This document shows, in pieces, positions 1 to 8,357 of a DNA stretch of 64,000 bases (position 1 is its first letter; every line of letters starts with the position of its first letter). A program made the position numbers and the translations under genes. A model generated the notes under the pieces. That model worked only from the letters and a program-made list of their open reading frames with translations. It made no database searches and had not been told where the DNA came from. The DNA comes from Ga0077527 sp964433345. Lineage in GTDB: Bacteria > Pseudomonadota > Gammaproteobacteria > Burkholderiales > SG8-41. The stretch covers positions 186,001 through 250,000 of the forward strand of contig CAYSQJ010000001.1 of NCBI GenBank assembly GCA_964433345.1, read 5' to 3'.

Positions 1-933
1 GCCGCGGCGACCTCGTACGCCAACAACGGCCAGATGATGATCCCGTTCTACATCTACTACTCGATGTTCGGCTTCCAGCGCGTCGGCGACCTCGCCTGGG
101 CTGCCGGCGACCTGCGCGCACGCGGTTTCCTGCTCGGCGGCACCGCCGGCCGCACCACGCTCAACGGCGAGGGCCTGCAGCACGAGGACGGCCACAGCCA
201 CCTGCTGGCATCGACGATTCCCAACTGCGTGTCCTACGACCCGACCTTCGCCTACGAGCTGGCGGTGATCATCCAGGACGGGATGCGCCGGATGTACCGG
301 GAACAGGAGGATGTCTTCTACTACATCACGGTGATGAACGAGAACTACACCCACCCGGCGATGCCGGAGGGCGTGGAAAAGGACATCCTCAAGGGCATGT
401 ACCTGTTCTCCGAAGGCAAGGCAAAGAAAAACCAGCCCAAGGTCCAGCTGCTCGGCAGCGGCACCATCCTGCGCGAAGTGATCGCCGGCGCCGAACTGCT
501 CGAGAAGGACTTCGGCATCGCCGCCGACATCTGGAGCGTGACCAGCTTCAACGAGCTGCGCCGCGACGGCCTCGACGTGCAGCGCTGGAACATGCTGCAC
601 CCCGACCAGGCGCCGCGCCAGAGCCATATCGAGCGCTGCCTCAAGGACCGTGCCGGCCCGGTGGTCGCGGCGACGGACTACATGAAGCTGTTCGCCGACC
701 AGGTGCGCGCCTTCCTGCCGACCCACAATTTCATCACCCTCGGCACCGACGGCTTCGGCCGTTCCGACACGCGCCGCAAGCTGCGCCAGTTCTTCGAGGT
801 CGACCGCCATTACGTCGCGGTCGCTGCGATGAAGGCGCTCTCCGACCAGGAGCTGCTGCCGCGCAAGACCGTGGCCGAAGCGGTGAAAAAATACGGCATC
901 AATCCCGACAAGCCGAACCCGGCGACTGTCTGA
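1..933 (+). CDS. aceE: Pyruvate dehydrogenase E1 component, C-terminal part (partial)
   Basis: This is the 3' part of the homodimeric E1 of the pyruvate dehydrogenase complex, which decarboxylates pyruvate with thiamine diphosphate and passes the acetyl group to E2 lipoyl domains. The frame is open from base 1, so the gene begins upstream of the window. The visible 310 residues hold the conserved block YANNGQMMIPFYIYYSMFGF near the start and a C-terminal region with LGTDGFGRSDTR, typical of AceE. The stop at 931-933 lies 13 bases before aceF, so the two are probably co-transcribed. The E1 family is about 890 residues, so roughly the last third is present. Confidence 0.97.
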   Translation, partial: AAATSYANNGQMMIPFYIYYSMFGFQRVGDLAWAAGDLRARGFLLGGTAGRTTLNGEGLQHEDGHSHLLASTIPNCVSYDPTFAYELAVIIQDGMRRMYREQEDVFYYITVMNENYTHPAMPEGVEKDILKGMYLFSEGKAKKNQPKVQLLGSGTILREVIAGAELLEKDFGIAADIWSVTSFNELRRDGLDVQRWNMLHPDQAPRQSHIERCLKDRAGPVVAATDYMKLFADQVRAFLPTHNFITLGTDGFGRSDTRRKLRQFFEVDRHYVAVAAMKALSDQELLPRKTVAEAVKKYGINPDKPNPATV

Positions 934-946
934 GCGGAACGCAGCC

Positions 947-2263
947 ATGGCAAACGCAATCGAAGTCAAAGTGCCGGATATCGGCGATTTCAAGGGCATC
1001 CCGGTTATCGAGGTGCTGGTCAAACCCGGCGACAGCGTGAAGGCCGAGGACCCGCTGGTGACGCTGGAGTCCGACAAGGCGACGATGGATGTGCCGTCGC
1101 CGGCGGCAGGCATCGTCAGGGACATCAAGCTCAAGGTCGGCGACAAGGTGTCCGAAGGCATGCTGGTGCTGATGCTGGAGCCTGCCGGAGACGCTGCGCC
1201 GGAAAAGGCAGCCGCTCCGCAGCCCGAGCCGGTTGCGGCACCCGCACCGGCAGCCCCGCCGCCGGCAAAACCGGCGCCGCAGCCGGCCGCGGTGAAACCG
1301 GCCCCCGCGCCGGCTCCTGCTGCCGCAGCGGTCGACGAAGCTGCCTTCGGCAAGGCCCATGCCAGTCCCTCGGTGCGTCGCTTCGCGCGTGAGCTGGGTG
1401 TTGATCTCGGCCGTGTCAACGGCAGCGGCCCCAAGGGCCGGGTGCTGACCGAAGACGTCCAGGCCTACGTCAAGGGCGAGCTGTCGCGTCCGCGCGGCGA
1501 GGCCGCAGCGGGCGGCGGCCTGGGTTTCAACCTGCCGCCGCTGCAGCCGGTGGATTTCGCCAGGTTCGGGCCGGTCACCGAGCAGCCGCTGTCGCGCATC
1601 AAGAAGCTCTCGGGCGGCTTCCTGCACCGCAACTGGGTCAGCATTCCGCATGTCGCCCAGCAGGACGAGGCCGACATCACCGAGCTCGAGGCTTTCCGCA
1701 AGGCACAGGCCGAGGAGGCGAAGAAGAAGGGCATCAAGTTCACGATGCTCGGCTTCCTGATGAAGGCCTCGGTGGTCGCGCTGAAACAGTTCCCGGAATT
1801 CAACGCCTCGCTGTCCGCCGATGGCGAGAAACTGGTGCTGAAGAACTATTTCCACGTCGGCGTCGCCGTCGACACGCCGAACGGGCTGGTGGTGCCGGTG
1901 ATCCGCGACGTCGACAAGAAGGGCCTGCTCGAGATCGCGCAGGAACTCGACGAGGTCAGCGGCCGCATGCGCGCGGGCAAGATCTCGCCGGCAGACCTGC
2001 AGGGCGGCTGCTTCTCGATCTCCAGTCTCGGCGGCATCGGCGGTACCTTCTTCACACCGATCATCAACGCGCCCGAGGTGGCAATCCTCGGTGTCGGCAG
2101 GGCGGTGATGAAGCCGGTGTGGAACGGCAAGGAGTTTTCACCGCGGCTGATGCTGCCGCTGTCGCTGTCCTATGACCACCGGGTGATTGACGGTGCGCTG
2201 GGCGCGCGCTTCTGCACATACCTGACCACGGTGCTGTCGGACATCAGGAGACTGGTGCTGTAG
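947..2263 (+). CDS. aceF: Dihydrolipoamide acetyltransferase, PDH E2 component
   Basis: This 438-aa E2 core enzyme moves acetyl groups from E1 to CoA. Residues 1-80 form a single lipoyl domain, with the lipoylated lysine at K44 in ESDKA. A long Ala/Pro linker follows (about 82-130), then the E3/E1-binding domain (about 139-176, beginning ASPSVRRFARELGVD). The catalytic domain runs to the C-terminus, with the active-site His in DHRVIDGA. It has one lipoyl domain where E. coli AceF has three. The start is the first ATG after aceE; the ribosome-binding site is weak, suggesting translational coupling. No lpd gene follows, unlike the frequent aceE-aceF-lpd arrangement. Confidence 0.96.
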   Translation: MANAIEVKVPDIGDFKGIPVIEVLVKPGDSVKAEDPLVTLESDKATMDVPSPAAGIVRDIKLKVGDKVSEGMLVLMLEPAGDAAPEKAAAPQPEPVAAPAPAAPPPAKPAPQPAAVKPAPAPAPAAAAVDEAAFGKAHASPSVRRFARELGVDLGRVNGSGPKGRVLTEDVQAYVKGELSRPRGEAAAGGGLGFNLPPLQPVDFARFGPVTEQPLSRIKKLSGGFLHRNWVSIPHVAQQDEADITELEAFRKAQAEEAKKKGIKFTMLGFLMKASVVALKQFPEFNASLSADGEKLVLKNYFHVGVAVDTPNGLVVPVIRDVDKKGLLEIAQELDEVSGRMRAGKISPADLQGGCFSISSLGGIGGTFFTPIINAPEVAILGVGRAVMKPVWNGKEFSPRLMLPLSLSYDHRVIDGALGARFCTYLTTVLSDIRRLVL

Positions 2264-2264
2264 C

Positions 2265-2351
2265 GATGAGTGATGAATGATGAGCGCGGAGCAGTGATGG
2301 GTCACCGGGCTGTCCGGCAGTTCGTTCATCGTTCATCGTTCACCGCTCCGC
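2265..2351. repeat. Two opposed heptamer-repeat arrays between aceF and nadD
   Basis: Positions 2265-2292 are four 7-bp units such as GATGAGT, GATGAAT and GCGGAGC. Positions 2324-2351 are four units of the same kind in reverse orientation (GTTCATC, GTTCACC, GCTCCGC). Together they could fold into an imperfect hairpin. The right array ends 10 bases before the nadD ATG and leaves no room for a normal Shine-Dalgarno sequence. The same kind of array occurs near 9.2, 34.4 and 46.1 kb. The function is unknown. Confidence 0.75.
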
Positions 2352-2361
2352 GCTGCTTTTG

Positions 2362-3018
2362 ATGTCTCCCATCGGCATTCTCGGCGGCACCTTCGACCCC
2401 ATACACTTCGGCCACCTGCGCCTCGCGCAGGAGGTGGCCGACCAGTTGCGGCTCGCCGAAGTCAGGTTCATTCCGAGCGGCACTCCGCCGCACCGCGCGG
2501 CCCCGGAAACGCCAGCGGCTGACCGGCTGGCGATGGTGCGGATCGCCGTGGCCGGCAATGCGCTGTTCACCGTCGATCCGCGCGAGTCTTCGTCGACCAC
2601 GCCCGGCTACACCGTTGATACGCTGACGGCCTTGCGCGCCGAGGTCGGCGCCGCGCAGTCGCTGGTGATGATCCTGGGTGCCGACGCGTTTCTGGATCTC
2701 GCGACCTGGAGCCGCTGGCACCAGCTGTTCGAGCTGGCGCACGTCGCCGTGGCCTACCGTCCGGGTTTTCCGGTTGATACCTGGCAATCGCGGATGCCGC
2801 AGCCGCTGGCCGCCGAATACAACGCGCGGCTGATGCATCAGCCGTTTTCGGTGCATGTCGCCCCCGCCGGCGGCATCGTGGTGGTGCCGATTGCCGAACT
2901 GAACATCTCGGCGACCATGATCCGCGACTCGCTGCGCCGGGGGCGTAATCCGCGATATTTGCTGCCGGACAGCATTTATCAATATATTCAAGAACATATG
3001 CTGTATAGTGAGAACTGA
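2362..3018 (+). CDS. nadD: Nicotinate-nucleotide adenylyltransferase
   Basis: NadD adenylates nicotinate mononucleotide to deamido-NAD in cytoplasmic NAD synthesis. The protein has 218 residues from the ATG at 2362; a TTG directly before it is an alternative start. The nucleotidyltransferase signature GGTFDPIHFGHL lies at the N-terminus, and the second motif, ISATMIRDSLRRG, is near the C-terminus. It opens a compact operon whose next gene, rsfS, starts on the last base of its stop codon. No Shine-Dalgarno is visible because a heptamer array lies directly upstream. Its last 15 residues (SIYQYIQEHMLYSEN) are encoded by unusually AT-rich DNA that resembles the dispersed AT element. Confidence 0.95.
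   Translation: MSPIGILGGTFDPIHFGHLRLAQEVADQLRLAEVRFIPSGTPPHRAAPETPAADRLAMVRIAVAGNALFTVDPRESSSTTPGYTVDTLTALRAEVGAAQSLVMILGADAFLDLATWSRWHQLFELAHVAVAYRPGFPVDTWQSRMPQPLAAEYNARLMHQPFSVHVAPAGGIVVVPIAELNISATMIRDSLRRGRNPRYLLPDSIYQYIQEHMLYSEN
2974..2998 (-). repeat. Possible degenerate copy of the AT-rich dispersed element inside nadD
   Basis: Read on the minus strand, this 25-bp stretch matches the copy at 13315 at 19 of 25 positions by eye, including the shared ATATTGATA. It encodes the C-terminus of NadD. The match could be chance in AT-rich coding sequence, since NadD proteins often end in a similar Tyr/Ile-rich helix. Confidence 0.35.
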
Positions 3019-3416
3019 TGGGACCCGAAAAACTGGCCAAAATCGCCGTCGCCGCACTCGAAGACATCAAGGGCCGCGACATCCTTGCATTCAATGTCAA
3101 GAAAATGACCGCGCTGTTCGACAAGGTCATCATCGCCAGCGGCGATTCCAACCGCCAGGTGCGCGCGCTGGCGAACAACGTTTGCGAGGAAGTCAAGAAA
3201 GCCGGCGGCAAGGTTTACAGCACCGAGGGCGGGCAGACCGGGGAATGGGTGCTGGTTGATCTTGGTGCGGTCGTGGTCCATGTCATGCAGCCGGCGATCC
3301 GCCAGTACTACAACCTAGAGGAAATCTGGGGCAGCCCGCAGCGTCCCGCGCCGCGCAAGACCACGGCGCGCAAGACAGCGGCATCGGGAACCGCGGCGCG
3401 CCGCAAGGCGCGGTGA
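3018..3416 (+). CDS. rsfS: Ribosomal silencing factor RsfS
   Basis: RsfS binds ribosomal protein uL14 and blocks subunit joining when nutrients are short. The 132-aa protein has the usual Iojap-family core (about residues 8-105, including GGQTGEWVLVDLGAVVVHVM). A basic Ala/Lys/Arg tail of about 25 residues follows, such as TTARKTAASGTAARRKAR. Its ATG overlaps the nadD stop (TGATG), and its stop overlaps the GTG start of rlmH by 4 bases, showing tight translational coupling. The nadD-rsfS-rlmH order is conserved in many bacteria. Confidence 0.95.
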   Translation: MGPEKLAKIAVAALEDIKGRDILAFNVKKMTALFDKVIIASGDSNRQVRALANNVCEEVKKAGGKVYSTEGGQTGEWVLVDLGAVVVHVMQPAIRQYYNLEEIWGSPQRPAPRKTTARKTAASGTAARRKAR

Positions 3417-3886
3417 AGCTGCATATTCTCGCCGTCGGCCAGCGCATGCCGGCGTGGATAGCCGAAGGTTTTCTCGAATACGCCAAACGCATGCCGCGGG
3501 AAATGCCGCTGCTGCTGAAGGAACTGAAGCCGGCACAGCGCAGCACCTCCGCCGGCGACCTGCCGCGCTGGCTGGCGACCGAGGCCGAACGCATCAATGC
3601 CGCATTGCCCGAGGGCGCCCTGCGCGTTGTTCTTGACGAGAGGGGTCGCAGTTTTCCGACGCGCGGGCTTGCCGGTAAACTCGAGCAGTGGCGCGGCGAA
3701 GGACGCGATGTCGCGTTCGTCATCGGTGGCGCCGACGGCCTCGACGATGGCATCAGGAAAGGCGCCGACCTGCTGTGGTCGCTGTCGCCGCTGACCCTGC
3801 CCCACGGCCTGGTGAGGGTCATACTCGCCGAGCAGCTCTACCGGGCGGCCTCGCTGCTGACCGGCCATCCCTATCACCGCGACTAG
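3413..3886 (+). CDS. rlmH: 23S rRNA pseudouridine-1915 N3-methyltransferase
   Basis: RlmH is a SPOUT-class methyltransferase that modifies pseudouridine 1915 in helix 69 of 23S rRNA on assembled ribosomes. The 157-aa length is normal for the family. The knotted SAM-binding region is recognisable in FVIGGADGLDDGIRKGADLL and the C-terminal LPHGLVRVILAEQLYRA with GHPYHRD. Translation starts at a GTG that overlaps the rsfS stop as GTGA. The next gene, maf, begins 11 bases downstream. Confidence 0.97.
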   Translation: MKLHILAVGQRMPAWIAEGFLEYAKRMPREMPLLLKELKPAQRSTSAGDLPRWLATEAERINAALPEGALRVVLDERGRSFPTRGLAGKLEQWRGEGRDVAFVIGGADGLDDGIRKGADLLWSLSPLTLPHGLVRVILAEQLYRAASLLTGHPYHRD

Positions 3887-3897
3887 AATTTCCCTCC

Positions 3898-4512
3898 ATG
3901 TCCGAACGTTTTGTCTACCTTGCCTCGCGCAGTCCACGTCGCCGCGAACTGCTGCGCCAGATCGGCGTCGCCTTCGAGGTATTCCAGCTGCGTGAGGCTG
4001 CGCAGCGCCGGGCCGACATCGACGAGACGCCGCTTGCCGGCGAAGCGCCGGATGCCTATGTGCTGCGCGTCGCGCGTGACAAGGCGCAGGCTGCTGCGGC
4101 GATGATTGCCGCCCGCCGCGTGGCACCGCACCCGGTGCTGGCCGCGGACACCACGGTGGTCCTCGATGACGCGATACTCGGCAAGCCCTCGGATGCCGCC
4201 GACGCCGCGCGCATGCTTGGCCTGCTGTCGGGCCGCTCGCACCGCGTCCTCACCGCGGTCGCGGTGGCGCGCGGTGCGGACATCGACACCCGGCTGTCGG
4301 AATCGCAGGTGTGGTTCCGCGCGCTTGCCGCCGACGAGATCCGCCGCTATGTCGCCAGCGGCGAGCCCAACGACAAGGCCGGCGCCTATGCGGTGCAGGG
4401 TCGCGCAGCAGCCTTCATCACCCGGATCGAGGGCAGCTATTCCGGCATCATGGGTTTGCCTCTCGCCGAAACCGCGGAGCTGCTGCGAATCCACGGCATA
4501 CTCCTGCCATGA
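3898..4512 (+). CDS. maf: Maf-family nucleoside triphosphate pyrophosphatase
   Basis: Maf proteins hydrolyse non-canonical or excess nucleoside triphosphates to monophosphates. This 204-aa protein shows the N-terminal signature ASRSPRRRELLRQIG, the ADTTVV stretch with catalytic Asp, and the C-terminal SGIMGLPLAET block. The ATG at 3898 was chosen because it begins the conserved N-terminus; the open frame runs further upstream but reads through rlmH. Its stop overlaps the rng start by 4 bases (ATGA). Whether it prefers dTTP/UTP (YhdE type) or m7GTP (YceF type) cannot be settled by eye. Confidence 0.93.
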   Translation: MSERFVYLASRSPRRRELLRQIGVAFEVFQLREAAQRRADIDETPLAGEAPDAYVLRVARDKAQAAAAMIAARRVAPHPVLAADTTVVLDDAILGKPSDAADAARMLGLLSGRSHRVLTAVAVARGADIDTRLSESQVWFRALAADEIRRYVASGEPNDKAGAYAVQGRAAAFITRIEGSYSGIMGLPLAETAELLRIHGILLP

Positions 4513-5963
4513 GCGAAGACATCCTGATCAACGTCACGCCGCAGGAAACCCGGGTTGCCGTGATCGAGCACGGCGTCACCCAGGAGCTTCATGTCGAGCG
4601 CGCGTCCTCGCGCGGCTTTGTCGGCAACATCTACATGGGCAAGGTCGTGCGCGTGCTGCCGGGCATGCAGTCCGCCTTTGTCGACATCGGCGGCGAACGC
4701 GCCGCCTTCCTTCACGTCGCCGACATCTGGGGCAACCGCGTCAACGGCGAGCCGGGGATGCCGATCGAGAAGCTGCTGGGCGAGGGGCAGAACCTGCTGG
4801 TGCAGGTGATCAAGGATCCGATAGGCACCAAGGGCGCTCGGCTGTCGACCCAGATCAGCATCGCCGGACGGCTGCTGGTCTACCTGCCGCAGGAGTCGCA
4901 CATCGGCATTTCCCAGCGCATCGAGGACGAGGAGGAGCGCGTCCACCTGCGCGAGAAACTGCAGCACCTGCTGCCGCCCGACGAGAAGGGCGGCTTCATC
5001 ATCCGCACCATGGCCGAGGCGGCCTCGGACCGCGAGCTGGCCTCGGATGTCGAGTACCTGCGCAAGCTGTGGCACGACATCCAGGAACAGGCACGCACCG
5101 CCGCGCCGCTGGCGACGCTCTACGAGGACCTGAACCTCGCGCTGCGCGTGCTGCGCGATTTCGCGCACGAGGAAACCGGGCGCATCCTCATCGACTCCCG
5201 CGAAACCCACCAGGCGATGCTGCAGTTCGCCGGTCAGTTCACGCCCAACGTGGTGTCGCGGCTGGCGCATTACCAGGGCGAGCGCCCGCTGTTCGACCTG
5301 CACAACGTCGAGGACGACATCGAGCGCGCGCTGGCGCGCCGCGTCGACCTGAAGTCCGGCGGTTACCTGATCATCGACCAGACCGAGGCGCTGACCACGG
5401 TCGACGTCAATACCGGGGGCTTCGTCGGCGGACGCAATTTCGACGACACGATATTCAAGACCAACCTCGAGGCGGCGCAGGTCATCGCCCGCCAGCTGCG
5501 GCTGCGCAACCTCGGCGGCATCATCATCATCGATTTCATCGACATGGACAGCGAGGAACACCGCAACGCCGTGCTCAATGAATTCCGCAAGGCGCTTGCC
5601 CGCGACCGAACACGGATGACCGTCAACGGCTTCACCCAGCTCGGCCTGGTCGAGATGACCCGCAAGCGCACCCGCGAGAGCCTTGCCCATGTGCTGTGCG
5701 AGCCCTGCCCGGTGTGCGCGGGACGCGGCGAACTGAAGACCGCCCAGACCGTCTGCTACGAGGTGCTGCGCGAGCTGGTGCGCGAGGCGCGCCAGTTCGA
5801 TGCCCGGGAGTTTCGCATCCTCGCCTCGCAGCAGGTCATCGACATGTTCCTCGACGAGGAGTCGCACAATCTCGCCATGCTCTCCGATTTCATCGGCAAG
5901 CCGATTTCGCTGCAGGTGGAGTCGGCCTACAACCAGGAACAGTTCGACATCGTGCTGATGTAG
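4509..5963 (+). CDS. rng: Ribonuclease G
   Basis: RNase G is the short paralogue of RNase E; it cleaves single-stranded AU-rich RNA and matures the 5' end of 16S rRNA. The 484-aa length fits RNase G and excludes RNase E, which has a long C-terminal scaffold. It has the S1-like N-terminal part (NIYMGKVVRVLPGMQSAFVD), the DNase I-like catalytic Asp residues in VDVNTGGF and IIIDFIDM, and the zinc-link cysteines in CEPCPVC. The start ATG overlaps the maf stop. The maf-rng pairing is common in proteobacteria. Confidence 0.96.
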   Translation: MSEDILINVTPQETRVAVIEHGVTQELHVERASSRGFVGNIYMGKVVRVLPGMQSAFVDIGGERAAFLHVADIWGNRVNGEPGMPIEKLLGEGQNLLVQVIKDPIGTKGARLSTQISIAGRLLVYLPQESHIGISQRIEDEEERVHLREKLQHLLPPDEKGGFIIRTMAEAASDRELASDVEYLRKLWHDIQEQARTAAPLATLYEDLNLALRVLRDFAHEETGRILIDSRETHQAMLQFAGQFTPNVVSRLAHYQGERPLFDLHNVEDDIERALARRVDLKSGGYLIIDQTEALTTVDVNTGGFVGGRNFDDTIFKTNLEAAQVIARQLRLRNLGGIIIIDFIDMDSEEHRNAVLNEFRKALARDRTRMTVNGFTQLGLVEMTRKRTRESLAHVLCEPCPVCAGRGELKTAQTVCYEVLRELVREARQFDAREFRILASQQVIDMFLDEESHNLAMLSDFIGKPISLQVESAYNQEQFDIVLM

Positions 5964-5970
5964 GCGCGCC

Positions 5971-7449
5971 GTGCTCCCGGAACAAGCCACCGCGACAGCC
6001 GAAACCAGCGATCCCCGGGACGCCGCGCGGCCGCGGCGCCCGATCCCCGAGCTGCGACTGCTGGCCGAGCAGGTGTTCGCGCGCGCAGCCGGCGCCGCGC
6101 CGGTCGGCGGCAATGCGGTGCGCATCCTGCGCGATGCCGGCGAAAACTATCCCGCCTGGCTGGAGGCCATCGCCGCTGCGCGCCGTACCATCCTGTTCGA
6201 GAACTACATCATCGCCGGCGACGCGACGGGGCGCGAGTTCGTCGCCGCCCTCTGCGAGCGCGCGCGTGCCGGTGTCCAGGTCCGCCTGATCTATGACTGG
6301 ATGGGCGCGCTGGGCGTGGGCACCCGTCGCCTGCTGCAGCCGCTGGTCGAGGCCGGGGGCGAGGTGCGCTGCTTCAACACGCCGCGCCTTGACAGCCCCT
6401 TCGGCTGGCTGACCCGCGACCACCGCAAGATGGTCGCCGTGGACGGCGAGGTCGGCTATGTGACCGGACTCTGCGTCAGCGACAAGTGGCTGGGTGACCC
6501 GCGGCGCGGTATTGCACCCTGGCGTGATACCGGCATCGAGATCCGCGGTCCCGCGGTCGCCGATATCGAACGCGCTTTCGGTCAGACCTGGGCCGCCGCC
6601 TCGGGCAGGGACATAGACCTGCCGGAGCCGGAGGCCGTACCCGCAGCGCCCGCGGGCGATGTCATGGTGCGCGTGCTCGCGAGCCAGCCCAGCACCGCGG
6701 GCTTGTACCGGCTTGACCAGATGATCGCGGCGATGGCCCGAGACACCCTGTGGCTGACCGACGCCTATTTCGTCGGCGTCTCGCCCTATGTGCAGGCGCT
6801 GCGCGCGGCGGCGCACGATGGTGTTGATGTCCGGCTGCTGGTCCCCGGCAGCAGCGACGTGCCGATGCTCGCGCGGCTGTCCCGCGCCGGCTACCGCCCG
6901 CTGCTCGAAGCCGGCATCCGTGTTTTCGAATGGAACGGACCGATGCTGCATGCCAAGACCGCGGTGGCCGACGGGCGCTGGGCGCGCGTGGGCTCGACCA
7001 ATCTCAACATCGCGAGCTGGATCAGCAACTACGAGCTCGATGTCGCTATCGAGGATGCCGGCTGCGCGCGCTGCATGCAGGCGATCTACGAGGACGACCT
7101 CGCCAATGCCACCGAGATCGTGCTCGCCGAAGGCCACCGCGTGCGGCCCTCGGCGCGGGTCCGCCATCGCGGCGCGGGCGGACGTGCCGCGCGCGCCGCT
7201 GCCGGCGCACTGCGCCTGGGCAACACCGTCGGCGCCGCCATCAGCAACCGCCGCACGCTGGGCGCCGCCGAGTCCGGCCTGATGACGAGCATCGCGCTGG
7301 GTTTCATCGTGCTCGCGCTGCTTGCGCTGTTGGCGCCGCTGGCGATCACGGTGCCGCTGGCGGCGCTGGCATTGTGGATCGCGGTCACGCTGCTGGTGCG
7401 CGCCTGGCGTGCGCGCCACGGCGGATCCGGCGCCGACCCCGGTGCCTAA
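5971..7449 (+). CDS. Phospholipase D/cardiolipin synthase-family protein
   Basis: The 492-aa protein carries the two HKD motifs of the phospholipase D superfamily: HRKMVAVDGE in the first half and HAKTAVADG with GSTNLN in the second. Bacterial members with this layout usually make cardiolipin. It has no N-terminal membrane anchor. Instead, a hydrophobic C-terminal segment of two likely membrane helices (about residues 445-480) is present. Translation starts at GTG, 7 bases after the rng stop. It is the last gene of the plus-strand operon and converges on yggU, with a 4-base overlap of the two 3' ends. Confidence 0.88.
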   Translation: MLPEQATATAETSDPRDAARPRRPIPELRLLAEQVFARAAGAAPVGGNAVRILRDAGENYPAWLEAIAAARRTILFENYIIAGDATGREFVAALCERARAGVQVRLIYDWMGALGVGTRRLLQPLVEAGGEVRCFNTPRLDSPFGWLTRDHRKMVAVDGEVGYVTGLCVSDKWLGDPRRGIAPWRDTGIEIRGPAVADIERAFGQTWAAASGRDIDLPEPEAVPAAPAGDVMVRVLASQPSTAGLYRLDQMIAAMARDTLWLTDAYFVGVSPYVQALRAAAHDGVDVRLLVPGSSDVPMLARLSRAGYRPLLEAGIRVFEWNGPMLHAKTAVADGRWARVGSTNLNIASWISNYELDVAIEDAGCARCMQAIYEDDLANATEIVLAEGHRVRPSARVRHRGAGGRAARAAAGALRLGNTVGAAISNRRTLGAAESGLMTSIALGFIVLALLALLAPLAITVPLAALALWIAVTLLVRAWRARHGGSGADPGA

Positions 7450-7757
7450 TCCGCGGCCTTAGCCAGCGCGGCTGCGCGTGCCGCGGTTGCGGCATCGGCG
7501 CCGCTGATCTCCACGACTTTGCGCCGCGATTTCGCGCCGGAGCGCAATCTCACCGCAGCCCGCGGCAGTTCCAGCGCTTCGGCGATCCAGGCGAGCAGGG
7601 CTTCATTGGCGCGGTCATCGACCGGCGGCGCGGCGACATGGATTTTCAGCGCATCGCCATGCAGGCCCGCGACCGCGGTGCTGCGGGCGCCGGGGCGGAC
7701 ATGGAGCTGCAGCGTCAGGCGCGCGGCCCTGGCATCGTGGCGATGCCAGCCGCTCAC
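7446..7757 (-). CDS. yggU: DUF167 (YggU-family) protein
   Basis: This small cytoplasmic protein of 103 residues belongs to the DUF167/YggU family, whose biochemical role is not established. Recognisable parts are LHVRPGARSTAV near the N-terminus and the conserved block HVAAPPVDDRANEAL followed by a basic SGAKSRRKVV stretch. The GTG start at 7757 overlaps the yggT stop as GTGA. It is the last gene of the yggS-proC-yggT-yggU operon. Confidence 0.88.
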   Translation of the reverse strand: MSGWHRHDARAARLTLQLHVRPGARSTAVAGLHGDALKIHVAAPPVDDRANEALLAWIAEALELPRAAVRLRSGAKSRRKVVEISGADAATAARAAALAKAAD

Positions 7758-8332
7758 CGCAGCAGGCGCAGCGCCTCGGACTCGAGCCAGGCCACCGGCA
7801 CCATCAGCAGCAGCTGGCAGGCCACCAGCAGGAACAGCGGCGACAGGTCGACATTGCCGATCGGCGGAATCCGCCGCCGGAATACACGCAGGAAGGGCCG
7901 CGTCATCGCGTCGAGCAACGGTGCGATCGGGCTGCCGGGGTTGATCCAGGACAGCAGCGCCTGCAGCAGCGTGGACACCAGTACGATGTAGATCAGCATC
8001 TTGACGATGCCGATCGCCGCCAGCGCCCCGATGCCGATCGCGGCGAGGCCGACTTCTGCGCCGAAACGGAAACCGCGCACCTGCATCACCACCAGCAGTT
8101 CGAGCAGCTGCATCAGCCAGGCCAGCAGCAGTGTCGGCAGGTCCAGTCCCCACAGTCCGGGGATCACCCGGCGCGCCGGCTTGACCATGAAATCGGTCAG
8201 CGCGTTGACGAAATCGGCGAGTGGATTGCGATAGGGCGCGCGCACCCATTGCAGGTAGAAGCGCAGCAGCAGCGCGAGGGTCAGCAGGCCGAAGGCGACC
8301 TGGGCAATGAAAATCAGGGCATTGGCGAGCAT
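7754..8332 (-). CDS. yggT: YggT-family integral membrane protein
   Basis: A 192-aa inner-membrane protein with two YGGT repeats: residues 1-90 with RFYLQWVRAPYRNPLADFV, and about 100-190 with LLSWINPGSPIAPLLDAMTRP. Each repeat contributes two membrane helices. YggT proteins have been linked to osmotic stress and cytokinesis, but the mechanism is unclear. The gene lies 25 bases after proC and overlaps yggU, the standard arrangement in beta- and gammaproteobacteria. Confidence 0.93.
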   Translation of the reverse strand: MLANALIFIAQVAFGLLTLALLLRFYLQWVRAPYRNPLADFVNALTDFMVKPARRVIPGLWGLDLPTLLLAWLMQLLELLVVMQVRGFRFGAEVGLAAIGIGALAAIGIVKMLIYIVLVSTLLQALLSWINPGSPIAPLLDAMTRPFLRVFRRRIPPIGNVDLSPLFLLVACQLLLMVPVAWLESEALRLLR

Positions 8333-8357
8333 GCTGTCCGGCGTTCCTTGCGGTTGA

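Noticed and set aside
899..1855. A 318-codon open frame antisense to aceF
   Set aside because: It is rich in Arg, His, Gln and Gly and mirrors the Ala/Pro linker and lipoyl domain of aceF, the usual result of high-GC coding sequence read backwards. No family features are seen.
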